64,000 nt of DNA from Gottfriedia solisilvae (GTDB lineage Bacteria > Bacillota > Bacilli > Bacillales > Bacillaceae_G): NCBI RefSeq assembly GCF_002128405.1, contig NZ_NETJ01000001.1:248001-312000 (forward strand), read 5' to 3'. The position numbers were made by a program, and so were the translations under genes. The notes beneath the pieces are model-generated. The model ran no database searches. It saw only the letters and a program-made list of their open reading frames with translations, and had not been told where the DNA came from. The stretch's first letter is position 1. Every line of letters begins with the position of its first letter. Below, one piece after another: positions 17,274 through 25,375 of the stretch.

Positions 17274-18665
17274 TTAAATGACTTCGGCCCCATTTTCACA
17301 CTCATCGGAATATCTCTGTCCATAATTCCCCTCATTCCTATCCGTTTGTAACTCGTTTACAAACAACCTTTTTAAATGGTCGTTTAAGAACATCCCATTT
17401 GGATCAAGTTGTTGACGAAACTTTTTAAAGTCTTCTATTTTCGGATAAAGTGCATTAACATGATCTGCTTGAAGTGTATGAAGTTTTCCCCAATGTGGTC
17501 GTCCATTGTAGCGCCGAAAAATTGCTTCTACATCTGCAAAATATTTTTCATGCTCCATCCCTTTATACATATGGATAGCAATATACGCTGAGTCACGACC
17601 GTTTGCTGGACTAAGCCAAATATCGTCATCCTTTACATAACGACATTCAATAGGGAAATGAACCTGATAGTTGTTTTTCTCGACAAGCCGATGGATTTCA
17701 CGTACAACAGTTTCCATTAATTCAGATGGAACACTATATTCCATTTCGTTAAAACGTACGAGACGAGATGTTGTAAATAATTGATGTGTATAACCAATAT
17801 CCTTACCTGTATCAACAAATTTGGCTGACAAACGACTGATTGATTTACTTAAACTTGGAAATGTACGACATACTCGTGAAAGTGCGCCAAATAATGCATT
17901 TTCCATTATCATTTGATTTAAATCACGCCAAAATCTATTACCAGGTACTTGGTTCGTTGCTACATTCATTAATTTAGCTTGAATTGTATCAGTGTGCGGA
18001 AACCAGTAAAATTCAAAGTTGCGGTAATGATCTCTAAACTCCGCTAACTGGTTAAAACATTCATCTAATGATAACCGTTTACTTTCATATGTAAGGACTG
18101 TAGCTGGAATGACACGCAACGTTACTTTCACAATAATTCCGAGCATCCCAAGTGATACTTGCAAAGCCTTAAATAGATCTGGGTGGTTTTCATCATTACA
18201 TGTAAGTACTTCACCAAAAGAAGTCACAATTTGGATTTCAACTGCTTGCGTCGAAATACTACCAAGTTTACTTCCTGTTCCATGTGTTCCCGTACTAATT
18301 GCACCAGCAATCGATTGTTTATCAATATCACCAAGATTTTCTTGGGCCCATCCTTGTTCGTGTAGAGCTGCACTTAGATCGCTTAATTTCGTTCCTGCCC
18401 ATACGCCCACTGTATGAGTCGTTTGATCGACTTTTTCAACTCCTGCTAGTTGGTCAAGTGAAACAAGTACATCGTTTGTATGTACAACTGGCGTAAATGA
18501 ATGACCAGATCCGACAACACGAATTTTACGCCCTTCTTTATTACAACGTTTTACTAACGAAACAACATCTTCAACACTAGTTGGATATACGATATGTGAC
18601 GGTTTACTTTGAACAATACCAGACCAGTTTTGCCAAATTTTTTGATTTTCCTTTAAAGAAAGCAT
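17274..18665 (-). CDS. FAD-linked sugar-lactone oxidase (arabinono-/gulonolactone oxidase family)
   Basis: 463-residue flavoprotein of the vanillyl-alcohol-oxidase fold. The FAD-binding domain shows VVGSGHSFTPVVHTNDVLVSLD-type sequence (residues 42-62; His-Ser near 48), GDIDKQSIAGAISTGTHGTG, and the ALO-type C-terminal HWGKLHTL. It oxidises an aldonolactone or a related polyol with O2. The start ATG at 18665 lies within the end of the PLP gene (13-base overlap) with GGGGGG upstream, so the two are translationally coupled. Bacillus does not make ascorbate, so the natural substrate is unknown. Length is normal. Confidence 0.85.
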   Translation of the reverse strand: MLSLKENQKIWQNWSGIVQSKPSHIVYPTSVEDVVSLVKRCNKEGRKIRVVGSGHSFTPVVHTNDVLVSLDQLAGVEKVDQTTHTVGVWAGTKLSDLSAALHEQGWAQENLGDIDKQSIAGAISTGTHGTGSKLGSISTQAVEIQIVTSFGEVLTCNDENHPDLFKALQVSLGMLGIIVKVTLRVIPATVLTYESKRLSLDECFNQLAEFRDHYRNFEFYWFPHTDTIQAKLMNVATNQVPGNRFWRDLNQMIMENALFGALSRVCRTFPSLSKSISRLSAKFVDTGKDIGYTHQLFTTSRLVRFNEMEYSVPSELMETVVREIHRLVEKNNYQVHFPIECRYVKDDDIWLSPANGRDSAYIAIHMYKGMEHEKYFADVEAIFRRYNGRPHWGKLHTLQADHVNALYPKIEDFKKFRQQLDPNGMFLNDHLKRLFVNELQTDRNEGNYGQRYSDECENGAEVI

Positions 18666-19843
18666 AGTCCATCCCCCCGATAAGTTGTTACTTTATTAAC
18701 AATTTCACCATTAGAAACACAATATAGATAATTAAACCGCTCGCATAGCTCACCAGCTTTTGCATGTCTTAAAAATATTGGATCACCGAGCATTAACGTA
18801 TTTGTCCCTCGGTAAACAATCGGTGTCTGCACTTCTCCCGCTCCTTCAAGCGACATTAATTGAGCGTTTTCTGGTAAATATGGCTTTGGTAACTTATCTG
18901 TTCCAACTGCTCCTGATGCGATATATCCTCCTCCAGCACATGTATATAGATGGGCATCCGGTTTGCGAACAATTTCAATCGCAAAACCCGCAGCTGGTTT
19001 GTACTGAAAATCTCGATAGTTGTCAAATAACCCTGGAGAGAAAAAACCTGAGCCGACAGTTACTTCTGTTACCACATTCTCATTCGTTGTTGAATGTAAA
19101 CTTCCAGTCCCGCCACCATTCACAAATTGAAGCGAAATCCCGAAGTTTTCAATCATTTGAATCGTCGCCGCTCGTTTTTCAGCAAGTTGCTTTATTGATT
19201 GCTTTTTTAGTATTGTAATAATCTTATTTTTTGCAGTTTTCTTAGGATATTGGTCTCCAACCCCAGCAATTTGTGCCTCATATCCCATCACACCTACTAA
19301 ACTTACTGACGAGGACGACATAATTTCCTCAACAACTACTTTTGCACCTTCTACAGTCCGAACAGGTGAACGCCATACACCGAAATGAAGACCTGGAACA
19401 TCAAGTGACATATCGATGTCTAGACATAGAGGGAGTGTAACGTTATACAATTGAGCAATTTTGTTAAGGTGCTTTACATGTTCGACAGAGTCAATCATTA
19501 ACGTAATCATTTTTCCTTGTTGATTTAACTGACAAATTTTCGCAACAGCTTCTGAATCCCAAATTGGATAGCCGATTAATATATCTTCAATTCCTTCGTT
19601 CAACAAATACATTGCTTCGTTCGCCGTAAAACACATCACACCTTGAAACAATTCATGTTTCTTCATAATATATTTAATGATAAAAACACTTCGAATCGAT
19701 TTCGTCGCAATTCGAATGTTTTTATGTGATGCTGCTGAAACAATCCTTTCAATGTTTTCATCTAATAAATCAAAATCAACATACCCAAATGGCTTTGCTG
19801 TATTCTCAAATATTTTCTTGTAATATTGATAATCTTGTTCCAT
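18653..19843 (-). CDS. PLP-dependent alanine racemase-fold amino acid deaminase/aldolase
   Basis: 396-residue fold-type III PLP protein related to D-threonine aldolase and D-serine dehydratase. The PLP lysine is in RIATKSIRS (about residue 48), the phosphate-binding glycines in VNGGGTGS (about 235), and the C-terminal DSD-like domain has GDPIFLRHAKAGELCERFN, where His and Cys are candidate metal ligands. It overlaps the lactone oxidase gene and leads the cluster. RBS AAAGGA before ATG. The substrate is probably a D-amino acid or beta-hydroxy amino acid, but nothing here fixes it. Confidence 0.82.
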   Translation of the reverse strand: MEQDYQYYKKIFENTAKPFGYVDFDLLDENIERIVSAASHKNIRIATKSIRSVFIIKYIMKKHELFQGVMCFTANEAMYLLNEGIEDILIGYPIWDSEAVAKICQLNQQGKMITLMIDSVEHVKHLNKIAQLYNVTLPLCLDIDMSLDVPGLHFGVWRSPVRTVEGAKVVVEEIMSSSSVSLVGVMGYEAQIAGVGDQYPKKTAKNKIITILKKQSIKQLAEKRAATIQMIENFGISLQFVNGGGTGSLHSTTNENVVTEVTVGSGFFSPGLFDNYRDFQYKPAAGFAIEIVRKPDAHLYTCAGGGYIASGAVGTDKLPKPYLPENAQLMSLEGAGEVQTPIVYRGTNTLMLGDPIFLRHAKAGELCERFNYLYCVSNGEIVNKVTTYRGDGLCFL

Positions 19844-20141
19844 TCCATCAATCCTTTCTTTTTAATTCATCCTGTTAAATCACCTTCATATGCAATTTTC
19901 ACAAAATTCAGATAATTACTTTTATAAAGATCCATAGATTTGTCAATTTAAGTTAAGTCATCTTAGGGACTTTTTACTTGGATAGGTTCAGCAATTAATT
20001 TATGTAACTGCATCATTTCATTAAAACTATAAATTCACATACTACAAGGTTGGGTTTCATAAATGGAATACCACTATATCCATGGGTAAATTTCCTCATA
20101 CTAATATATTTATCTACATTCATTATTTATCCTGCATTTCG
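19844..20141. other. Intergenic stretch upstream of PLP gene
   Basis: AT-rich, no ORF with a credible RBS. It presumably holds the promoter of the three-gene cluster. I found no clear operator or riboswitch. Confidence 0.4.
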
Positions 20142-20171
20142 AAAAAAAAAATGAGCCACATTTCGCGACTC
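20142..20171 (-). terminator. Intrinsic terminator
   Basis: On the minus strand GAGTCGC-GAAAT-GTGGCTC (with G-U pairs) followed by A and ten T, downstream of the gene at 20251. Confidence 0.75.
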
Positions 20172-20250
20172 GGGTTCGATTAGTTAACACATACCATTTG
20201 CTCTATTCTTTTTTATACTTTTTCTTCATGTTGTTTAATTAACTAGTTAG

Positions 20251-20517
20251 TTACATAAATTCGATTAATATTACAGATATAATTGCTGATAAACATGCTG
20301 GAATTGACAACAAAGTTTTCCTTCGTTTTCCTATTGCTTTAAAAAATTCATAGTATTTAAAGTCGATAGCTCCGAAAAGAATATAAATGGGAGAAAGAAT
20401 TAATATTGTTATTAAATCTACATATGTAAACGGACTACTTATGTATGGTTCCGAGATATAATTTATTAGAATGAATGTATAGAAAATTAAATATTGATAA
20501 ATAAAATATTTAATCAT
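20251..20517 (-). CDS. Small integral membrane protein, unknown
   Basis: 88 residues, ATG preceded by AGGAG eight bases upstream. Three hydrophobic spans: about residues 4-21, 31-49 and 68-86, with a basic turn KAIGKRRK before the last. No recognisable family. It has its own terminator and stands apart from the glycosylation cluster, which ends in another terminator upstream. Confidence 0.6.
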   Translation of the reverse strand: MIKYFIYQYLIFYTFILINYISEPYISSPFTYVDLITILILSPIYILFGAIDFKYYEFFKAIGKRRKTLLSIPACLSAIISVILIEFM

Positions 20518-20556
20518 GTGGTTGTCTCCTAGTTGTATATAAATTTAATTCGGATC

Positions 20557-20670
20557 TTACTCATTACTTTTTGTGAGCTTAAACCAAATCCCCAAATTTT
20601 TTATTGCTGAAACTTCTATTTCTTCATTATCTTCTTTGTAAAATGTATAAGAATATGGTGTTGTAATCAA
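20557..20670 (-). pseudogene. C-terminal remnant of an unknown protein
   Basis: An open stretch of 37 codons (LITTPYSYTFYKEDNEEIE.., ending IWFKLTKSNE) has coding-like composition but no start codon with an RBS; a stop lies immediately upstream and a terminator before that. It looks like the tail of a deleted gene. Low confidence. Confidence 0.3.
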
Positions 20671-20691
20671 CTAAAGCACTCTATATAAATC

Positions 20692-20742
20692 GGAAAAAAC
20701 CTTCTTTTAAGTGTAGTTCCATCTACACAAAAGTAAGGTTTT
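20692..20742 (-). terminator. Intrinsic terminator of the glycosylation operon
   Basis: Long hairpin: AAAAACCTT..GTGTAG / CTACAC..AAGGTTTTT, eight bases past the gtrA-like stop codon. Confidence 0.8.
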
Positions 20743-20749
20743 TCATCAT

Positions 20750-21169
20750 TCAATTTAATTGTTTTTTGTTTTCTTCAACTCGAAATACGAATTGCTTTTG
20801 ACAGATATAGTTTGTGATTGTGTAAATCGCGGTACTTAATAAGATTGCAAGATCTGTTTGAAAAGAAATTGCATAGTCCATTTCTTTCATCGACCAATCC
20901 ACTAAAAGTGTTCCTAAGTGATAGGAAATAAAATAACAACATAGTATTACGAGCAAAAACTTAATGATACTTTTTTGTATGTAACCATTACTTTTAAAGG
21001 TAAAGCTTCGATTTAAAATAAAGCTAACGACAGCACCGACAGAATTTCCGATAAAAGTGGATAACCAATAAGATTGATTTGCTAAATGATATAGTACATA
21101 CATAATCGTTAATCCTACAAGTGTATTAATGAGTCCAACAATCAAAAATCGCACAAAAGTAAAGTTCAT
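20750..21169 (-). CDS. GtrA-family polyprenyl-sugar flippase
   Basis: 139 residues, four membrane spans (about 6-25, 35-55, 68-88, 103-123), with the GtrA-family start FVRFLIVGLINTLVGL and FILNRSFTFK after span two. GtrA/GtcA proteins flip undecaprenyl-phosphate-linked sugars to the outside. Its ATG overlaps the stop of the GT2 gene by one base, so they are coupled. It is the third gene of a three-component glycosylation unit. Confidence 0.9.
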   Translation of the reverse strand: MNFTFVRFLIVGLINTLVGLTIMYVLYHLANQSYWLSTFIGNSVGAVVSFILNRSFTFKSNGYIQKSIIKFLLVILCCYFISYHLGTLLVDWSMKEMDYAISFQTDLAILLSTAIYTITNYICQKQFVFRVEENKKQLN

Positions 21170-22278
21170 TATTTACTCCTCTTTATTTCCACTTTTCTTA
21201 TGAGATTTTGTGACTCGGAAACAAGATTACTGTTAATCGCATATCTAGGTCGCTTTTTAATTTCATTATGTATTCGATCTATATATACATTCAAATTAGG
21301 TTTGCGATAACTCATATTAGCTTCATTTTTAGAATAGATATCTTTTTCAATTGCGTATTTCGGTCGTCTTTTCACTTCTTGATAGATTTTACCGATATAT
21401 TCTCCAATAATTCCAATACCCAATAATTGAATCCCACCTACAAACCATATTGAAATCATTAATGAAGTCCAACCTGATTTTGTATTTCCTAAAATAGCTT
21501 GTACAAAAGAATATCCACCTGCCATCGCACTGATAATTAAAGATAAAAAACCGATGAATGTAACAAAACGAATTGGTGTAACACTGAATGATGTGATACC
21601 GTCAAAAGCAAATGATAGCATTTTTTTTAGAGGATATTTAGATTCTCCAGCAAAACGTTCCTTCCGATCATAATAAACAATGCTAGACTGAAAACCAATC
21701 AATGGAATTAAACCTCTCAAAAATAAGTTTGTTTCCTTAAATTTCAATAACTCATTAAGAGCACGTTTACTTAATAATCGATAATCTGCATGATTAGGTA
21801 CTAATTTTATCCCTATCCTTTCCATAAAACGGTAAAATCCGAGTGCAGTTGTTCTTTTGAAATAGGTATCTGTATTTCTACAATCTCTAACCCCATAAAC
21901 AATATCATTGCCTTCTTTAAATTTTTCAAGAAAGATACGTATTATAGAAATATCATCTTGTAAATCGGCGTCAATTGATACAACACAATCCGATTGTTTA
22001 CTTGCAACTTCAAGTCCAGCTAATAATGCATTTTGATGACCTACATTTCTAGCTAATTTTAAACCTTTAACAATAGGATTTAGTTTGTTTTCAGATAAAA
22101 TTAAATTCCAAGTGTGATCCTTACTTCCATCATCTACAAAAAGGATACTACTTCTATTTGAAATTTCATTTTGAGTGACTAAACTTTTTAGAAGAGTTGA
22201 CAATTGAAAAGCTGTTTCAGAAAAGACTTCCTCTTCATTAAAACAAGGAACTACAATTGTCAAAACTGGTTTCATCAT
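21169..22278 (-). CDS. GT2 undecaprenyl-phosphate sugar transferase (CsbB/YkoT-like)
   Basis: Family 2 glycosyltransferase that loads a sugar onto undecaprenyl phosphate. Start ATG at 22278 follows AAGGAAG by eight bases; an in-frame GTG three codons earlier is less well placed. Motifs: TIVVPCFNEEE (N-terminus), FVDDGSKD, SIDADLQDD (metal-binding Asp), two C-terminal membrane spans near residues 230-255 and 267-290. The tail carries two copies of one motif: KIYQEVKRRPKYAIEKD and RIHNEIKKRPRYAINSN, an internal duplication absent from the usual shorter proteins. It is coupled to the GtrA flippase and preceded by the DUF6044 gene. Confidence 0.9.
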   Translation of the reverse strand: MMKPVLTIVVPCFNEEEVFSETAFQLSTLLKSLVTQNEISNRSSILFVDDGSKDHTWNLILSENKLNPIVKGLKLARNVGHQNALLAGLEVASKQSDCVVSIDADLQDDISIIRIFLEKFKEGNDIVYGVRDCRNTDTYFKRTTALGFYRFMERIGIKLVPNHADYRLLSKRALNELLKFKETNLFLRGLIPLIGFQSSIVYYDRKERFAGESKYPLKKMLSFAFDGITSFSVTPIRFVTFIGFLSLIISAMAGGYSFVQAILGNTKSGWTSLMISIWFVGGIQLLGIGIIGEYIGKIYQEVKRRPKYAIEKDIYSKNEANMSYRKPNLNVYIDRIHNEIKKRPRYAINSNLVSESQNLIRKVEIKRSK

Positions 22279-22301
22279 ATAAAACACTTCCTTCGTAGCT
22301 G

Positions 22302-23987
22302 TTAAATTACTTCATAGAGGTAAATTTTCCAAGCAGATTGTTGATCATCGAATGTTTTCATTAATTTCATCCCATTTTGTGTCGCATTTTTGATTGGTAC
22401 TGCTGAAAAGATATATTTTCCACCCATATTTTTAAACACTTTAGTATTGAGTTGTAGATTCTTAACTTCTTTATTTGAGTCTTTTTCATAATCATATTTT
22501 TTTCCTAGTTCAGCTACAAAAATATAACATCTTCCACCCCATTGATCGAAGTATCTTTCTAGTTTTGGATTCTTATCTAATTCTGTAGCAATGATGTTTC
22601 TAAATTGATGTTTATATTTTAAAGGATAAAAATTATTGTATGTATCAATTGTATAAAACCCATTATATTGTGAAATTGCAGGATGTAGCCCAATACTAGC
22701 TACTCTGTAATCTGCTTTCGGTTTTCCAATATACTCCTCTATTTTTTTAAATTGTTTTTCAGCATAGAATTGTTTAAAATTTGGTGAACCATAAACACGA
22801 TAAACGATCTCTTCATTGGATGTGATTACTACAATCATCTGTACTAGCAAACAAAGCTTTACAAAACTTTGACTAAACTTCCCTTTTTGCCATAACAAAT
22901 AGCAACCAGTAGCAAACATTAGATAGATAACCATTGGTCTGAGAAAATGAAATCTTGCAAAATTGAATGTATTTAGTAATTGAAATTGTTCTTTTAACGG
23001 TTCCCATCCTTTAAAAAACCAAAAGGCATACCATACTGATAACAAGATATTAAGAACAAATAAAAACATAAATTTTTTTGCATATCCACTTTTCTTATCT
23101 CCTCTAATCATAATGAGTACAATAAATGAAAGCGGAAGTATAACAAGCGTATGTAGAGCTAATACATGAGTATGGCCAATTATGTAGTTCTTAAAGACTA
23201 ATCGAATCGTTCGGCGAAATCCTAGAACCGAACTGAAAAATTCATTTCTACTTGTAGGTTCATCAGGAAAAAGTAACGAATAGACGAGACGGTATTCGAT
23301 TGCTAAATAGATGAATGTCATGCATACGATACTAGCTAAAAACGTCCAATTTATCCTCTTTTTAATGAATAAATCTCTTACCCATAATAAACTTACTGCT
23401 ACTAAGAAAAAGAAAAAACCTAAAACAAAGCTTGAATAAAATGGTAATAAGATAATTGTTAGCCATTCTTTATACGTATTTTTGCCTCTTCTAATATTTA
23501 AAAATGCCCAAAGTGCTAACGGCATTCCAAGTGTACTCAGCATTCCTGATGGCCAAAATGGTGTGAGTGCAAATGCTAGTGATACCCAGACTCGGATTAA
23601 ATACCCATCCTTTGAAGGGATAAAGTGATCAACTAGTAGTTTATACATCCCAATGAATGCAAAAATTCTCGAAATTGTTTGAGATAAAGCATAAGCAAAC
23701 ATTGAAGGGAATATGGCATGAAGCCATTGAATCCCACTAAACTCTGTTCCATAAGCATTTCTTGGAAGACCATTGATAACTTGTGGAACGACGTCATTAA
23801 TATTTCCAAATAAAGTACCACTGTTATTTAATGTTTTATACCAGGCAATATTGGAATCTAAATTATCATGAATTCTTATATGAGCATTTTCACCTAATAT
23901 AAAAAGAGGTGATACAAATAAAATTAATAGAGTTATCGCCAAAAAGATATGCCGCTTTTCAACACTCCATTGCTTCCAAAAATTCAT
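22302..23987 (-). CDS. Multi-spanning DUF6044 / YkoS-like glycosyltransferase candidate
   Basis: 561-residue polytopic membrane protein with about ten to twelve spans over residues 15-395 and a ~160-residue soluble C-terminal domain. Features such as ENAHIRIHDNLDSNIAWYK after the first span put an Asp-containing loop outside, as in GT-C enzymes. It resembles B. subtilis YkoS, which lies with the GT2 ykoT. With the GT2 and GtrA genes it makes a three-component system like CsbB-GtcA-YfhO, where this partner would transfer the flipped sugar to a cell-wall polymer. Acceptor and sugar are not known. Confidence 0.78.
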   Translation of the reverse strand: MNFWKQWSVEKRHIFLAITLLILFVSPLFILGENAHIRIHDNLDSNIAWYKTLNNSGTLFGNINDVVPQVINGLPRNAYGTEFSGIQWLHAIFPSMFAYALSQTISRIFAFIGMYKLLVDHFIPSKDGYLIRVWVSLAFALTPFWPSGMLSTLGMPLALWAFLNIRRGKNTYKEWLTIILLPFYSSFVLGFFFFLVAVSLLWVRDLFIKKRINWTFLASIVCMTFIYLAIEYRLVYSLLFPDEPTSRNEFFSSVLGFRRTIRLVFKNYIIGHTHVLALHTLVILPLSFIVLIMIRGDKKSGYAKKFMFLFVLNILLSVWYAFWFFKGWEPLKEQFQLLNTFNFARFHFLRPMVIYLMFATGCYLLWQKGKFSQSFVKLCLLVQMIVVITSNEEIVYRVYGSPNFKQFYAEKQFKKIEEYIGKPKADYRVASIGLHPAISQYNGFYTIDTYNNFYPLKYKHQFRNIIATELDKNPKLERYFDQWGGRCYIFVAELGKKYDYEKDSNKEVKNLQLNTKVFKNMGGKYIFSAVPIKNATQNGMKLMKTFDDQQSAWKIYLYEVI

Positions 23988-24132
23988 CAGTATTCACCAC
24001 ACAAACTTTAACATTAATATGAAAAAATCTTTTATAAAACTACTTAAATGTATGTAAAAAGCATTTTATTTCTGTTATCTTTCCCAAGATTACTTCCAAT
24101 CATTACTAATTTTTAGTTTCAAAAGCTCTGAA

Positions 24133-24172
24133 AATAAAAAACATCTTGAATGCATTGTGCAAACAAGATGAT
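24133..24172 (-). terminator. Intrinsic terminator after galU
   Basis: On the minus strand CATCTTG-loop-CAAGATG followed by TTTTTTATTTT. Confidence 0.8.
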
Positions 24173-24176
24173 GTCA

Positions 24177-25109
24177 TTAGATTCGATCAAATTTCTCAAT
24201 CGTTCCTCTTTTCTTAAATCGTTTCACTTTTGGATGTTCAACCTTATGAACTAAATTTTGTAAGTATTTTAGTAATGGCCTATTCAAGTCTTTATGGCGC
24301 ATCGCAAATTCAATATTCGTTGTAATAAAGCCAAATATTTCCCCTACATCATATCGAGTTCCATGAAATTCATAGGCGTAAATATCTTGTATCGTAATTA
24401 ACCTTTGAAGTGCGTCAGTTAATTGAATTTCGCCATTTGTCCCCTCTTCTAAGTTTTCTAAAAAGCCGAATATTTCAGGGGTTAAAACATAACGTCCCAT
24501 AATTGCTAAATTTGAAGGTGCATGACCTGGAAATGGTTTTTCAATTAAATTTTTTATTTTAATTAATTCATTTTCTTTCCGTGATGGATCTATTATTCCG
24601 TATCGGTATGTTTCAGATGCAGCTACAGGTTTTACACCTATAATAGAGGAACCAACTTGTTGAAACTGATCTATTAATTGTTTAATACAAGGAGTAGTTG
24701 ACTCAACAATATCGTCACCTAATAATACCGCGAACGGTTCATCCCCTATGAACTTTCTAGCACACCATACTGCATGGCCTAATCCCTTAGGTTCTTTTTG
24801 GCGAATATAATGTATATCTGCCATTTTTGATGACTTAAGTACTTGTTGAAGTAAACCATCCTTTCCTTTGTCAAACAGATTTTGTTCTAATTCGAACACA
24901 TGGTCAAAATGATCTTCTATCGCCCTTTTTCCTTTTCCAGTTACTATGATAATGTCTTCAATTCCTGCCTCAATCGCTTCTTCAACTATATATTGTATGG
25001 TTGGTCTATTGACAATTGGAAGCATTTCTTTTGGCATTGCCTTTGTTGCAGGTAGAAACCGAGTTCCAAACCCAGCAGCTGGTATGATCGCTTTTTTGAC
25101 CTTTTTCAT
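24177..25109 (-). CDS. galU: UTP-glucose-1-phosphate uridylyltransferase
   Basis: 310-residue nucleotidyltransferase making UDP-glucose from UTP and glucose-1-phosphate, the donor for teichoic acid and glycolipid glucosylation. I start at ATG 25109, eight bases after AAAGGAG; two earlier in-frame codons overlap or abut that site. The catalytic loop is [20 protein letters not shown], followed by [25 protein letters not shown] and [11 protein letters not shown], all standard for GalU/GtaB. Its position beside the glycosylation trio fits donor supply. Own terminator. Confidence 0.95.
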   Translation of the reverse strand: MKKVKKAIIPAAGFGTRFLPATKAMPKEMLPIVNRPTIQYIVEEAIEAGIEDIIIVTGKGKRAIEDHFDHVFELEQNLFDKGKDGLLQQVLKSSKMADIHYIRQKEPKGLGHAVWCARKFIGDEPFAVLLGDDIVESTTPCIKQLIDQFQQVGSSIIGVKPVAASETYRYGIIDPSRKENELIKIKNLIEKPFPGHAPSNLAIMGRYVLTPEIFGFLENLEEGTNGEIQLTDALQRLITIQDIYAYEFHGTRYDVGEIFGFITTNIEFAMRHKDLNRPLLKYLQNLVHKVEHPKVKRFKKRGTIEKFDRI

Positions 25110-25375
25110 TTTCATTTCTCCTTTTACCAAACTAAATTATGACCCGTTTCACGAAAGAAGTAATGAGTTTCAAATTCTTCTATTTGATGTCATCGTTTAT
25201 TAGATTATTAACATAGTATTAAATTTTATATTTTTTTATGTCCCATATTTGCTGGAACTGTATCCATTCGCTTTCATTAAACAAAGTTGATTTATAGAAT
25301 TCTATGAAATTTAAGGCATAAAATGAAGTACGAAACTTAAATTAGACCCTGTATATCCGAATGGGAGTGTTCAAC

